This document shows, piece by piece, positions 8,456 through 16,584 of a stretch of 39,662 nucleotides of DNA. The position numbers and the translations under genes were made by a program. The stretch comes from Fusobacterium varium (GTDB taxonomy: Bacteria; Fusobacteriota; Fusobacteriia; Fusobacteriales; Fusobacteriaceae): NCBI GenBank assembly GCA_021531615.1, contig JADYUE010000020.1, forward strand, positions 1 through 39,662, given 5' to 3'. The notes under the pieces are model-generated. The model saw only the letters and a program-made list of their open reading frames with translations, did not search any database and was not told the origin of the DNA. How positions within the stretch are numbered: position 1 is the stretch's first letter; each line of letters starts with the position of its first letter.

Positions 8456-8488
8456 ATATTTTTATATATTTCTAAATTTACTTCAAAA

Positions 8489-8524
8489 ATAAAAAAGCTG
8501 AGCAATATAATTATCACTCAGCTC
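8489..8524 (-). terminator. Terminator of the secreted flavoprotein gene
   Basis: On the minus strand GAGCTGAG pairs with CTCAGCT, followed by TTTTTT; it lies 16 nt past the stop of the leftward gene. Confidence 0.88.
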
Positions 8525-8539
8525 AAAATCATATTTTAA

Positions 8540-9946
8540 TTATTTAGTTTTTTTAGCAAAATCAGCTGCATTTTCTCCAGCAGTTTTTCCATAAACTGTA
8601 ATATCTGTTACAGCATTTCCACCAATTCTGTTAGCTCCGTGTACTCCACCAGTAATTTCTCCAGCAGCAAATAATCCAGGAATTACTTTTCCATCAGCAG
8701 TAAGTACTTCAGCATTTGTATTGATACGTACTCCACCCATTGTGTGGTGAACAGCAGGTGATACTTCAATAGCATAGAATGGAGCTTTTACAAGTTCTCT
8801 AGGTAAAGCAGTTTTACCAAAGTCTTTATCTTCTCCAGCTTTTACATATCCATTGTATTTAGCCATAGTTTCAACTAAACCTTTAGGATCTACACCAATT
8901 TTTCCAGCTAATTCTTCAACAGTTGCACCTTCAACAGTAAATCCTTTTCTTACATAACCATTGATTGCTCCTAGTTTTTCTCTTACTTCTTGGTCAAATA
9001 CTAAGAAAGCACTTTTTCCAGTTTGTTCAAGTTCAGCTTTAGAAACAACGTCTCTAGTTTCAAGTTCACTTACAAATCTTTTTCCTTCTCTGTTTACAAG
9101 GATAGCTCCCTCTCCTCTAACTGCTTCAGTGATCATAGCTGTTTTCTTATGTACTACTGTAGGGTGAGTTTGAATTTCAGTCATATCAACTAAATCTCCT
9201 CCAACAGCTTTTACCATTTTAATTCCATCTCCTGTAATAGCAGGGCTGTTAGTTGATCCAAATCCTTCTAATGATGGTTTGTATTCAGCTACCATTTTAG
9301 CATTAGCTCCAAATCCTCCAGTTGCCATTACAACAGCTTTAGCAGTGATATTGTAAGTTTCACCTTTATGTTTTACTTCAACACCAGTAACTTTATCACC
9401 AGTTTTTATTAATTTAGTAACTTCACTTTCTGTTCTTACATCGATTCCATCTTTTTCAGCAGTTTCAGCAAGAGCATCAACGATAACTGGTCCTACTGCT
9501 TGTCCTCCAGTTGGTCTGTGAGTTCTTTTTGCACTTTGTCCTCCAGTGAATACAACTTCACTAAGATCTGCTCCTCTTTCTGTTAACCAATCAATAATAT
9601 TAGCTGAATCAGCAGTAAGTTTTTTTACTAATTCAGGGTTGTTAACATTTTTTCCACCTTTCATAGTATCTTTGTAGAATAGTTCAGCATTATCTTCTAT
9701 TCCTAATTTTTTTTGTAATTTAGTATTAGCAGCATTGATTCCAGCAGTTGCATAGTTAGTATTTCCTCCTAACATTAGCATTTTTTCTACTAAAACAACT
9801 TCTGCTCCTTTTTCTCTAGCAGCGATAGCAGCTGAAAGCCCAGCTCCTCCTCCTCCAACAACAACTACATCAGTAGTAATATTTTCAGCTCCATAAGTAG
9901 CTGCAAATGTCATAGCAGCTAATAAGCACATCAATTTTTTTCTCAT
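8540..9946 (-). CDS. Secreted FAD-dependent fumarate reductase/flavocytochrome c-like flavoprotein
   Basis: 468 aa. A Sec signal peptide (MRKKLMCLLAAMTFAATYGA, likely cleavage after residue 20) is followed by a Rossmann FAD site (DVVVVGGGGAGLSAAIAA) and the flavocytochrome c/FrdA core. The motifs THRPTGG, TGGFGANAKM, EAVRGEGAILVN (candidate active-site Arg) and VHHTMGGV are visible, as is the C-terminal FAD site AAGEITGGVHGANRIGGNA. Related enzymes reduce fumarate, urocanate or methacrylate outside the membrane. There is no heme-binding CxxCH and no FMN-binding domain, so electrons must come from a separate carrier; which one cannot be told here. SD GAGGTG and a strong promoter precede it, and it is monocistronic. 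The exact substrate is uncertain. Confidence 0.88.
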   Translation of the reverse strand: MRKKLMCLLAAMTFAATYGAENITTDVVVVGGGGAGLSAAIAAREKGAEVVLVEKMLMLGGNTNYATAGINAANTKLQKKLGIEDNAELFYKDTMKGGKNVNNPELVKKLTADSANIIDWLTERGADLSEVVFTGGQSAKRTHRPTGGQAVGPVIVDALAETAEKDGIDVRTESEVTKLIKTGDKVTGVEVKHKGETYNITAKAVVMATGGFGANAKMVAEYKPSLEGFGSTNSPAITGDGIKMVKAVGGDLVDMTEIQTHPTVVHKKTAMITEAVRGEGAILVNREGKRFVSELETRDVVSKAELEQTGKSAFLVFDQEVREKLGAINGYVRKGFTVEGATVEELAGKIGVDPKGLVETMAKYNGYVKAGEDKDFGKTALPRELVKAPFYAIEVSPAVHHTMGGVRINTNAEVLTADGKVIPGLFAAGEITGGVHGANRIGGNAVTDITVYGKTAGENAADFAKKTK

Positions 9947-9995
9947 TTTCCCACCTCAAAATTATTTTATATATAGAGATAATTCTCTTATTTAT

Positions 9996-10025
9996 ATTAT
10001 ATATTATTTTACAAAAAAATGTCAA
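9996..10025 (-). promoter_or_regulatory. Promoter of the secreted flavoprotein gene
   Basis: On the minus strand a consensus TTGACA is followed after 18 nt by TATAAT, about 50 nt upstream of the ATG. This is one of the best promoter matches in the window and predicts strong expression. Confidence 0.8.
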
Positions 10026-10060
10026 CAATTAATATCTACTTTTTTTCTAATTTTAAAATA

Positions 10061-10621
10061 TTATTTTTCCTCAGCAATAACTTCACTTAAAGCTTTTTCA
10101 AATTCATCTTTATTTATACCATATCTGTTTAATCTTGAAAGAAATTGTTTTCCATTAGAATATCCAATTCCCAACTTCCCACCAACTTTTTCTCTTCTGA
10201 TACTTGCTTCGCTGTTTCCTACAAGTCCACAATCCATCAAATAAGCCATATCAAAGTTTTCTGGGATACTATCAACTACACTGCATCTAGCTTTCTCTAA
10301 AGCATTGATTATAGCTTCTGGATTAGCATTTTCAACCCCTATATCTCCATCTTTTGTCCCTTCTATTCTTCTGATATAAGCATCTTTAGCTTCTGGGAAA
10401 AATTTATGAATATATTTTCTAATCTCTTCTCCAGCATGATCAGGATCTGTTAAGATGATAATCCCTCTATTTTTATTAGCCACTCTTATTTTTTCAATTG
10501 TTCCAGCTTTTCTTACTGCAAATCCATTTACTTGGATTATCTCTGCATCAACAGCAGCTTTTACAGCTGAAATATCATCTCTACCCTCAACTACTATTAT
10601 CTCTTTAATTTTTTTCTTCAT
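10061..10621 (-). CDS. rnmV: Ribonuclease M5 (5S rRNA maturase)
   Basis: 186 aa, typical length. It has a Toprim domain at the N-terminus: EGRDD (the catalytic Glu, about residues 12-16) and the DxD motif TDPDHAGEE (about 58-66). The small C-terminal domain (NRYGINKDEFEKALSEV) matches RNase M5. The enzyme trims the ends of 5S rRNA precursors on the 50S particle. In Firmicutes rnmV normally sits beside ksgA/rsmA; here it is alone. SD GAGAGG lies 5 nt upstream of the ATG. No clear terminator follows, so it may read through toward the flavoprotein gene. Confidence 0.9.
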   Translation of the reverse strand: MKKKIKEIIVVEGRDDISAVKAAVDAEIIQVNGFAVRKAGTIEKIRVANKNRGIIILTDPDHAGEEIRKYIHKFFPEAKDAYIRRIEGTKDGDIGVENANPEAIINALEKARCSVVDSIPENFDMAYLMDCGLVGNSEASIRREKVGGKLGIGYSNGKQFLSRLNRYGINKDEFEKALSEVIAEEK

Positions 10622-10661
10622 TTTTACCTCTCATTAAATCTATCTTATTTTTTACCTTATT

Positions 10662-10670
10662 ATTGTATCA
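10662..10670 (-). promoter_or_regulatory. Candidate extended -10 promoter of rnmV
   Basis: Minus strand TGATACAAT (TG-n-TACAAT) about 40 nt upstream of the rnmV start; no good -35 box is visible. Confidence 0.4.
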
Positions 10671-10723
10671 GAAATTCAAGAAAAATAATAGTAAAAAATA
10701 GAAACAAATCTAATTTATTAGCA

Positions 10724-10755
10724 TAAAAAAACAGCCCTATAAATAGAGCTGTTTT
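10724..10755 (-). terminator. Terminator of the thl-crt-hbd operon
   Basis: Minus strand AAAACAGC(T)CTAT pairs with ATAG(G)GCTGTTTT and runs into a seven-T tract, about 10 nt past the hbd stop. Confidence 0.88.
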
Positions 10756-10765
10756 AATTACTGAA

Positions 10766-11605
10766 TTATTTTGCGTAGTTGAAGAATCCTTCTCCAGTTT
10801 TTCTACCAAGTTTTCCTCCTCTAACCATTTTTCTTAGTAATGGATGAGGTCTGTATTTAGAATCTCCAAATTCATTGTAAAGAACTTCCATGATAGCTAG
10901 ACATACATCTAGTCCAATTAAGTCTCCAAGAGCTAGAGGTCCCATTGGGTGGTTAGCTCCAAGTTTCATTGCATTGTCGATTCCTTCAGCTGATGCAACA
11001 CCGTCAGCTAAAATTCCAACTGCTTCGTTGATCATAGGAATTAATACTCTGTTTACAACGAATCCTGCTGCTTCTTCTACTTGAACTGGTACTTTACCAA
11101 TTTCTTCAGAGATAGCTTTGATTTTGTCAACAACTTCTGCTGGAGTGTTAAGTCCTGCAATAACTTCTACAAGTTTCATAACAGGTACTGGGTTGAAGAA
11201 GTGCATTCCGATAACTGGTCTGTTAAGTCCTGCACCAATTTCAGTTATAGATAGAGAAGATGTATTAGTTGCAAATATTGCTTCTGGTTTGCAAATTCCA
11301 TCTAGTTCTTTGAAAGTTTGTTTTTTGATTTCCATGTTTTCTAAAGCTGCTTCAATTATTAAGTCGCAATCTCCACAAATATCTTTAGTTCCAGTAGTTA
11401 TTTTTGCTAATACAGCGTCAACAGTAACTTGATCCATTTTTCCTTTAGCTATCATTCTTTCGAATCCTTTAGCTATTTTAGCTTTTCCTCTTGCTGCGAA
11501 TTCAGCATTAATATCACAAAGTACTACTTCGTATCCTTCTGTTTGTGCAAATGTTTGTGCTATACCAGAACCCATAGTTCCTGCACCGATTACTCCTACT
11601 TTCAT
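10766..11605 (-). CDS. hbd: 3-hydroxybutyryl-CoA dehydrogenase
   Basis: 279 aa, the usual length of clostridial Hbd. The N-terminal NAD(H)-binding fold starts [14 protein letters not shown]. The signatures TNTSSLSI, the catalytic-His motif [15 protein letters not shown], the Asn motif [16 protein letters not shown] and the terminal GRKTGEGFF are present. It reduces acetoacetyl-CoA to 3-hydroxybutyryl-CoA (or the reverse) in butyrate formation. It is the last gene of thl-crt-hbd, with AGGAGG 7 nt before the ATG and an 80-nt spacer from crt. Butyryl-CoA dehydrogenase and etfAB, often in such operons, are not in this window. Confidence 0.95.
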   Translation of the reverse strand: MKVGVIGAGTMGSGIAQTFAQTEGYEVVLCDINAEFAARGKAKIAKGFERMIAKGKMDQVTVDAVLAKITTGTKDICGDCDLIIEAALENMEIKKQTFKELDGICKPEAIFATNTSSLSITEIGAGLNRPVIGMHFFNPVPVMKLVEVIAGLNTPAEVVDKIKAISEEIGKVPVQVEEAAGFVVNRVLIPMINEAVGILADGVASAEGIDNAMKLGANHPMGPLALGDLIGLDVCLAIMEVLYNEFGDSKYRPHPLLRKMVRGGKLGRKTGEGFFNYAK

Positions 11606-11685
11606 TTTACATCCTCCTAAAATTTCATTTGATCTTATATAAATCTGAGGGTAAGATTATCCTCTAAAAAAATTAGATTCTTAAA

Positions 11686-12462
11686 TTATTTGTTTTGGAA
11701 TCCTTCAACTTTTCTTTTTTCTAAGAATGCTTTCATTCCTTCTTTTTGGTCTTCTGTTTCAAAACAGCTTCCAAATAGTTTTTCTTCTATAACAATAGCT
11801 TCATCCATAACAGCATCTAATCCTTCGTTGATAGCTTTTTTACAAGCACGAACTGCTATTGGAGCATTTTTAGCTATTTTTCCAGCTAATTTTTTAGCTG
11901 CTGGCATTAATTCTTCTAATGGATAAACTGCATTTACTAATCCTATTCTATAAGCTTCTTCAGCTTTAACATTAGTTGCTGCATATATCATTTCTTTAGC
12001 TTTTCCAACACCTATGATACGAGCAAGTCTTTGAGTTCCTCCAAATCCTGGAGTAATTCCTAAACCTACTTCTGGTTGTCCGAATACTGCGTTTTCAGAA
12101 CAAATTCTGATATCGCAACTCATAGAGATTTCGCATCCTCCACCTAGAGCAAATCCATTGATTGCTGCTATTACAGGGATAGGGAAAGTTTCAAGTTTTC
12201 TGAATACATCGTTTCCGATTTTTCCGAAAGCTTCTCCTTCAGCTTTAGTTAAAGTACTCATTTCTCCGATGTCAGCACCAGCAACAAATGATTTTTCTCC
12301 AGCTCCAGTAAGGATAAGAGCTCTTGTAGTTTCTAAATTAATTCCATCTAAACAAGCATCTAGTTCTTTTAAAACATCGCTGTTTAAAGCATTTAATGCT
12401 TTTGGACGATTGATAGTTATTACACCAACAAAACCGTCTTGTTCATATGTTATGAAATTCAT
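11686..12462 (-). CDS. crt: Enoyl-CoA hydratase / crotonase
   Basis: 258 aa from ATG 12462, which has AGGAGG 8 nt upstream; a GTG one codon earlier is spaced less well. Crotonase-fold signatures are visible: INRPKALNALN, the oxyanion-hole region SFVAGADIGEM and FALGGGCEISMSCDIR, then FGQPEVGLGITPGFGGTQRL, which holds both catalytic glutamates' neighbourhoods. It dehydrates 3-hydroxybutyryl-CoA to crotonyl-CoA. It lies between thl and hbd in one transcript; a stable hairpin sits in the spacer before it. Confidence 0.95.
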   Translation of the reverse strand: MNFITYEQDGFVGVITINRPKALNALNSDVLKELDACLDGINLETTRALILTGAGEKSFVAGADIGEMSTLTKAEGEAFGKIGNDVFRKLETFPIPVIAAINGFALGGGCEISMSCDIRICSENAVFGQPEVGLGITPGFGGTQRLARIIGVGKAKEMIYAATNVKAEEAYRIGLVNAVYPLEELMPAAKKLAGKIAKNAPIAVRACKKAINEGLDAVMDEAIVIEEKLFGSCFETEDQKEGMKAFLEKRKVEGFQNK

Positions 12463-12489
12463 CACAATTACCTCCTAATAATTCAGTAT

Positions 12490-12517
12490 TAAGGAAAGGA
12501 ATTACTTCCCTTCCTTA
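12490..12517 (-). other. Intercistronic hairpin between thl and crt
   Basis: Minus strand TAAGGAAGGGAA pairs with TTCCTTTCCTTA around a short loop. There is no T-run after it, so it is not a standard terminator. Possible roles are an mRNA-stability or processing element that sets the thl:crt ratio. Confidence 0.6.
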
Positions 12518-12559
12518 AATTTATATTGAAGTCTTTATATTCTTAATCTAGGAATAAAA

Positions 12560-13741
12560 TTAGTCTCTCTTAACGATAGTAGAACATCCCATTCCACCAC
12601 CGATACAAAGTGTAGCAAGACCTGTTTTAGCATCTCTCTTAGCCATTTCATGAAGAAGAGTTACTAGAATACGACATCCTGAAGCTCCAACTGGGTGTCC
12701 AAGAGCTATTGCTCCTCCGTTTACATTAAGTTTAGAAGTATCAAATCCTAAATCTCTTCCTACTGCAAGTGATTGAGCTGCGAAAGCTTCGTTTGCTTCG
12801 ATAAGATCAAAGTCTTTGATTTTCATTCCTGTTTTAGCTAATACTTTTCTTGTAGAAGCAACTGGTCCAATTCCCATGATTGATGGATCTACTCCACCTA
12901 ATGCTCCTGCAACCCAAGTAGCCATTGGAGTTACACCAAGTTCTTTAGCTTTTTCTTCACTCATAACAACTATTGCTGCTGCTCCATCGTTGATACTTGA
13001 AGCGTTAGCTGCTGTAACCATTCCATCTTTTTTGAATGCTGGTTTTAATTTAGCAATTCCTTCAGCAGTAGTTCCTGCTCTAGGTCCTTCGTCTTTAGAT
13101 ACAACGATATCCCCTTTTTTACCTTTTATAACAACTGGAACAATTTCAGCGTCGAATTTTCCTTCTTCTTGAGCTTTAACAGCTTTTTGTTGACTTGCTG
13201 CTGCAAATTCGTCTAATTGTTCTCTAGTTAATCCCCATTGATCACAAATATTTTCAGCTGTAATTCCCATGTGGTAGTTATTGAATGCATCCCATAGAGC
13301 ATCATTTACCATTGAGTCTACTAATTCAGCATTTCCTAAACGGTATCCATAACGTCCTTTTCTTAATAGGTATGGTGCTGCTGACATGTTTTCAGTTCCT
13401 CCAGCTACTACGATATCAGCTTCTCCAGCTTGAATCATATTTGCTGCCATATTAACTGCATTTAGTCCTGATCCACAAACTACGTTGATTGTTACTGCAG
13501 GAGTTTCAATAGGTAATCCTGCTTTTAAAGATGCTTGACGAGCTACGTTTTGTCCTAAACCAGCTTGAATTACACATCCCATAAGAACATGATCAACTTT
13601 ATCTGCTGGTACTCCAGCTCTGTTTAAAGCTTCTTTAATAACTGTTGCTCCTAAATCTGCTGCTCCAACTCCACTTAGAGCTCCTCCCATTGATCCGATT
13701 GCTGTACGACATGCTCCTGCTAAAACTATTTTTTTTGCCAT
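12560..13741 (-). CDS. thl: Acetyl-CoA acetyltransferase (thiolase)
   Basis: 393 aa from the ATG at 13741, chosen for GGAGG about 10 nt upstream; the longer frame includes 5'UTR. The acyl-enzyme Cys is C89 in [12 protein letters not shown]. The C-terminal signatures [17 protein letters not shown] (catalytic His) and CIGGGMGCS (second catalytic Cys) are intact. It condenses two acetyl-CoA to acetoacetyl-CoA, or runs thiolytically. It is the first gene of the thl-crt-hbd operon and has its own extended -10 promoter and an ~80-nt leader. Confidence 0.95.
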   Translation of the reverse strand: MAKKIVLAGACRTAIGSMGGALSGVGAADLGATVIKEALNRAGVPADKVDHVLMGCVIQAGLGQNVARQASLKAGLPIETPAVTINVVCGSGLNAVNMAANMIQAGEADIVVAGGTENMSAAPYLLRKGRYGYRLGNAELVDSMVNDALWDAFNNYHMGITAENICDQWGLTREQLDEFAAASQQKAVKAQEEGKFDAEIVPVVIKGKKGDIVVSKDEGPRAGTTAEGIAKLKPAFKKDGMVTAANASSINDGAAAIVVMSEEKAKELGVTPMATWVAGALGGVDPSIMGIGPVASTRKVLAKTGMKIKDFDLIEANEAFAAQSLAVGRDLGFDTSKLNVNGGAIALGHPVGASGCRILVTLLHEMAKRDAKTGLATLCIGGGMGCSTIVKRD

Positions 13742-14108
13742 AATCTTATTCCTCCGTTCCTTAATCTTTATTCTTAAAAACCGAAATTCCAAAGATTTGA
13801 AATTTATTGTAGTTTTGTCTATAAATCAATATTAGCATAATGTTTTTTTAATTGCAAGAGAAGAAGTTAAAAATTTATTTTATGAACCATTTTTTATGAA
13901 TTATGAACATTTTTTCAACAACTTACCTTTTATTCACAACTGATTTTCTTTATTCTTCTTTATTCTAAAGGAAAAATTATTGTATTCTCTCTTTAAAAAA
14001 CATCTTTTTACTATCTTTAAATTTTAAAAATTCATTTTCTATTAAAAAAAGTGAATTAAAAATTTATTTAGCTATAAAGTATGGTTATTTTTTTACCACT
14101 TAATCTTT
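13742..14108. other. Noncoding region upstream of thl
   Basis: 367 bp holding the thl leader and promoter, a pair of direct repeats (TATGAAC at 13881 and 13902) and, at about 14025-14080, an AT-rich imperfect inverted repeat that may serve as a weak terminator for the binding-protein gene. No ORF with a ribosome-binding site was seen. Confidence 0.55.
13829..13857 (-). promoter_or_regulatory. Promoter of the thl-crt-hbd operon
   Basis: Minus strand TTGCAA and TAATAT with a 17-nt spacer and an extended -10 TG one base before the -10 box. The predicted start near 13822 gives a leader of about 80 nt. Confidence 0.7.
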
Positions 14109-15608
14109 TTACTCTATATCAGTCTTATAAAGGATATGATTACCATTTGGGTTAAAAATAAATCCAGTTACCCTTTTATTCATTCCTATTATATAAGTTT
14201 TATAATCTAAAGGTAATAGTGGCACCTCATCTCCTATTATTCTATTTACCTCTACATAGTTTTTCTCTCTTAAATTTGAGTCTGAAGTTTTTCTAGCCTC
14301 ATCTAATAATCTATCTACCTCTTTATTATTGTAAAAACTTCTATTTCCAACAGCTCCTGCTGAAGTTGAGTGTAAAAGTGGATAGAATCCATAATCAGCA
14401 TCTCCAGTACTTACATACCATAAACCTATTAGCATATCATGTTGTCCATTAGCTGAGAATTGTAGAAATGATGATAATTCTAACACTTGAATAGATATAT
14501 TTATTCCTATCTCCTTTAAATTTGACTGAATAATTTGAGCCATTTGCATTCTAGTAGGTTCTTCATATATCCAAAGTTGATAGTTTAATTCTCCCTCTAC
14601 TCCTGCTTCTTTTAAAAGCTCTTTTGCTCTCTCTGGGTTATACTCTTTTATCTTTGCATCTTTATCATAACCAAAAACACTTGGGGCTAAAAGTGATGGT
14701 GCAATCTCTGTCATCCCTTCAAACACAGCTGTTGCTATATCATTTTTATTTATTCCAAGTTCAATAGCTTGTCTTATTCTTTTATCAGTGATTTTTTGAG
14801 TATTAATTGAAACAAAATCTGTTCCTAAAGATGATTTACTAATAAATTTTAACTTTTCATCTTTTAATAATCCTTTGACATCTGTTGACGATATATCGTA
14901 AGCGATATCAATCTCTCCAGTTTCTAAAGCTATAAGTCTATTTGAATTTTCTGGAATAGTAATAAATGATAAATCTTTAACCTTAGCCTTTCCTTGAAAA
15001 TATTTGTCAAAAGCTTCTAGTTCAACTTTTTCCCCTATTCCCCATTTCTTTATCTTATAAGCTCCTGTTCCAACTAAATTAACTCCCTCTTCATTTGGAG
15101 TTACCTCCTTTACAATGGCTATTGAAGAGTGAGCAAAGTTATGAAGAAGAATTGTAGGGGCATTTTTTTGAATAATCTTAACTTGATACTCACCTAAAGT
15201 TTCTACATCTTCTATCGCCTCTACTAAAACTTTACTTATAGGAATACTCATATTTCTCTTTAAGCTCTTCTCTACATCTTTTGCTTTTAATTCACTTCCA
15301 TCATGGAAATATATACCTTTTCTTAAATTTAAGATTATTGAGTTGTCCTCTTGAATTTCATAGCTTTCTACTAATTCTGAAACAAGTTCTCCATCTTCAG
15401 TAAGAGCAAACAGATTATTATAAATTTGCTTAGTAACTGCTAGAGTTGAACTATCAGTATGTCTGTGTGGATCAAAAGAACGTGGCTTATAACCAAAAGC
15501 AACTTTTAAATTTTTTTCAATTTTAGGTACTTCTACCCTTTTCTCCTCTGTTTTTTCCATACAAGCTGGGAAAATTAATGAGATTAATAAGATTAAAATA
15601 TACTTCAT
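14109..15608 (-). CDS. Family 5 extracellular solute-binding lipoprotein (peptide/nickel type)
   Basis: 499 aa from the ATG at 15608 (GGAGGAG just upstream). A lipoprotein signal peptide ends LIFPAC, so Cys16 is the lipidation site. The mature part matches ABC-transporter substrate-binding proteins of the DppA/OppA/NikA family: FGYKPRSFDPHRHT near the N-terminus, GTGAYKIKKW in the middle, and DKRIRQAIELGINKNDIA. These proteins deliver peptides, nickel complexes or related ligands to an inner-membrane permease. No permease or ATPase gene is adjacent, so it is an orphan here and the ligand is unknown. Confidence 0.88.
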   Translation of the reverse strand: MKYILILLISLIFPACMEKTEEKRVEVPKIEKNLKVAFGYKPRSFDPHRHTDSSTLAVTKQIYNNLFALTEDGELVSELVESYEIQEDNSIILNLRKGIYFHDGSELKAKDVEKSLKRNMSIPISKVLVEAIEDVETLGEYQVKIIQKNAPTILLHNFAHSSIAIVKEVTPNEEGVNLVGTGAYKIKKWGIGEKVELEAFDKYFQGKAKVKDLSFITIPENSNRLIALETGEIDIAYDISSTDVKGLLKDEKLKFISKSSLGTDFVSINTQKITDKRIRQAIELGINKNDIATAVFEGMTEIAPSLLAPSVFGYDKDAKIKEYNPERAKELLKEAGVEGELNYQLWIYEEPTRMQMAQIIQSNLKEIGINISIQVLELSSFLQFSANGQHDMLIGLWYVSTGDADYGFYPLLHSTSAGAVGNRSFYNNKEVDRLLDEARKTSDSNLREKNYVEVNRIIGDEVPLLPLDYKTYIIGMNKRVTGFIFNPNGNHILYKTDIE

Positions 15609-15708
15609 ATCTCCTCCAAATTTTATTTTATGTTGTGTCAATCTTATAATACACCATAAAATTCTATTTTGCTATCTATATTTTACAAAATAAAATTGAA
15701 AGGAACAA

Positions 15709-15735
15709 CAAAAAGAGAGATGCAACTCTCTCTTC
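15709..15735 (-). terminator. Terminator downstream of a decayed minus-strand gene
   Basis: Minus strand AAGAGAGA-GTTGCA-TCTCTCTT followed by TTT. It lies 45 nt past the stop of the gene remnant at 15781-15921 and on its strand, so it is likely that lost gene's terminator. Confidence 0.7.
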
Positions 15736-15780
15736 CTGTTGAGCTAATAAATTTATAAATCAATATTAAAATATAAGGGA

Positions 15781-15921
15781 CTATTTTCCATATCTGTTAT
15801 AACCATCTATGGCATTATTAAGAACTTTATCTGCCTCAGCTTTTCTAGCAAAACCATTTACTTTTATATCTTCTCCAATACCTTTATAATTTACAAACCA
15901 AGTTTGTAGAATAGTTAAAGT
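15781..15921 (-). pseudogene. C-terminal remnant of a lost gene
   Basis: An open minus-strand frame of 46 codons ends in TAG and begins straight after an in-frame TAA, with no ATG/GTG/TTG start and ribosome-binding site. Its product end (GFARKAEADKVLNNAIDGYN followed by RYGK) has ordinary coding composition for this genome, unlike the poly-A/T sequence upstream. A terminator on the same strand follows at normal distance. Together these suggest the tail of a gene whose front was deleted. Sequence upstream to 16070 has stops in all three minus frames. I do not recognise the family. Confidence 0.55.
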
Positions 15922-16073
15922 TTAATGTTTTTTTTATTATAATTATTCTATGTTAATTTAATATTTATTTTTAGTTAAAACCTTGTAAAATTTTTCTCCC
16001 CACTTCTAATATTTTAGTTTAAATAGCTCTACTAAAAATTCTAAAATTCACGAAGTTTTAACCATTAGTTTCA

Positions 16074-16102
16074 TTGACTTTTTATAAAACTTATGTTACT
16101 AT
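16074..16102 (+). promoter_or_regulatory. Promoter of the small membrane protein gene
   Basis: TTGACT and TACTAT separated by 17 nt, with an extended -10 TG (16094-16095), about 65 nt before the gene start. Confidence 0.7.
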
Positions 16103-16173
16103 GAAATAAATTTTTATGGATATTTTGGGGATGATAATTAAAACAATTATTTAAATTTGAGGTGAAATTAAGA

Positions 16174-16440
16174 GTGCTATTAAGTTTTTTACTTTTTATA
16201 TTGACGTTTATATTAACTGTTTATGGTGTAGAATATGTTTTAGATCCTTTTGGGCAATTTCTTTTTGTAAATCCTGTTGAAATAATAGGATCTTTAGCTT
16301 TTTCAATAGCTTATGTTACAGGAGTTCCACCTAAAATTTCTATATTTATAGGAGTTGCAATTTTAGCTATACCAGCTATTATTTTAGTTATCTTATTTAA
16401 TAGACGTAGAAAAAATAAAAGAAAGAAAAAGCTAAGATAA
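16174..16440 (+). CDS. Small membrane protein of unknown function
   Basis: 88 aa if started at GTG 16174, where GAGG lies 11 nt upstream; an in-frame GTG at 16162 overlaps that ribosome-binding site and is less likely. A hydrophobic segment at residues ~1-22 is followed by a loop (VLDPFGQFLFVNPVE). A longer hydrophobic stretch covers ~35-75, and the tail NRRRKNKRKKKLR is strongly basic and should stay in the cytoplasm. This gives two or three membrane helices. It has its own promoter and terminator, which argues it is a real gene. No family recognised. Confidence 0.65.
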   Translation: MLLSFLLFILTFILTVYGVEYVLDPFGQFLFVNPVEIIGSLAFSIAYVTGVPPKISIFIGVAILAIPAIILVILFNRRRKNKRKKKLR

Positions 16441-16467
16441 ATTTTTTACAATAGAATAAAAGGAATA

Positions 16468-16504
16468 AAATGTTAAAGGGAGAAAATCTTTTTAACATTT
16501 TTTT
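16468..16504 (+). terminator. Terminator of the small membrane protein gene
   Basis: AATGTTAAA pairs with TTTAACATT around a 14-nt loop and continues into a T-run. Confidence 0.75.
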
Positions 16505-16513
16505 ATAAAATAA

Positions 16514-16542
16514 TTGATAATTTTCTTTTTTGATGGTACTAT
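16514..16542 (+). promoter_or_regulatory. Promoter of the ACT-domain gene
   Basis: TTGATA and TACTAT with 17-nt spacing and an extended -10 TG, 43 nt before the ATG. Confidence 0.7.
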
Positions 16543-16584
16543 TTTTATAGATATACACAGTAAATTGAACAAGAGGAGGAGAGA

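Noticed and set aside
8441-8483. Match of AGCTGAGTAGAT in copy A to the terminator at 39554, and a possible degenerate terminator after copy A
   Set aside because: The 12-base match is short, copy B differs (AGCTGGGTAAAT), and the extra stem has a long AT loop; chance or shared terminator composition is enough.
11118-13172. Long plus-strand open frames opposite thl, crt and hbd (for example 12158-12478 and 12816-13172)
   Set aside because: They are antisense shadows of well-supported genes, lack ribosome-binding sites and have low-complexity Ala/Ser/Pro-rich products.
16131-16154. Seven-codon ORF (MIIKTII) as a leader peptide before the small membrane protein
   Set aside because: The only purine-rich site touches its ATG with no spacing, and there is no attenuator-like hairpin after it.
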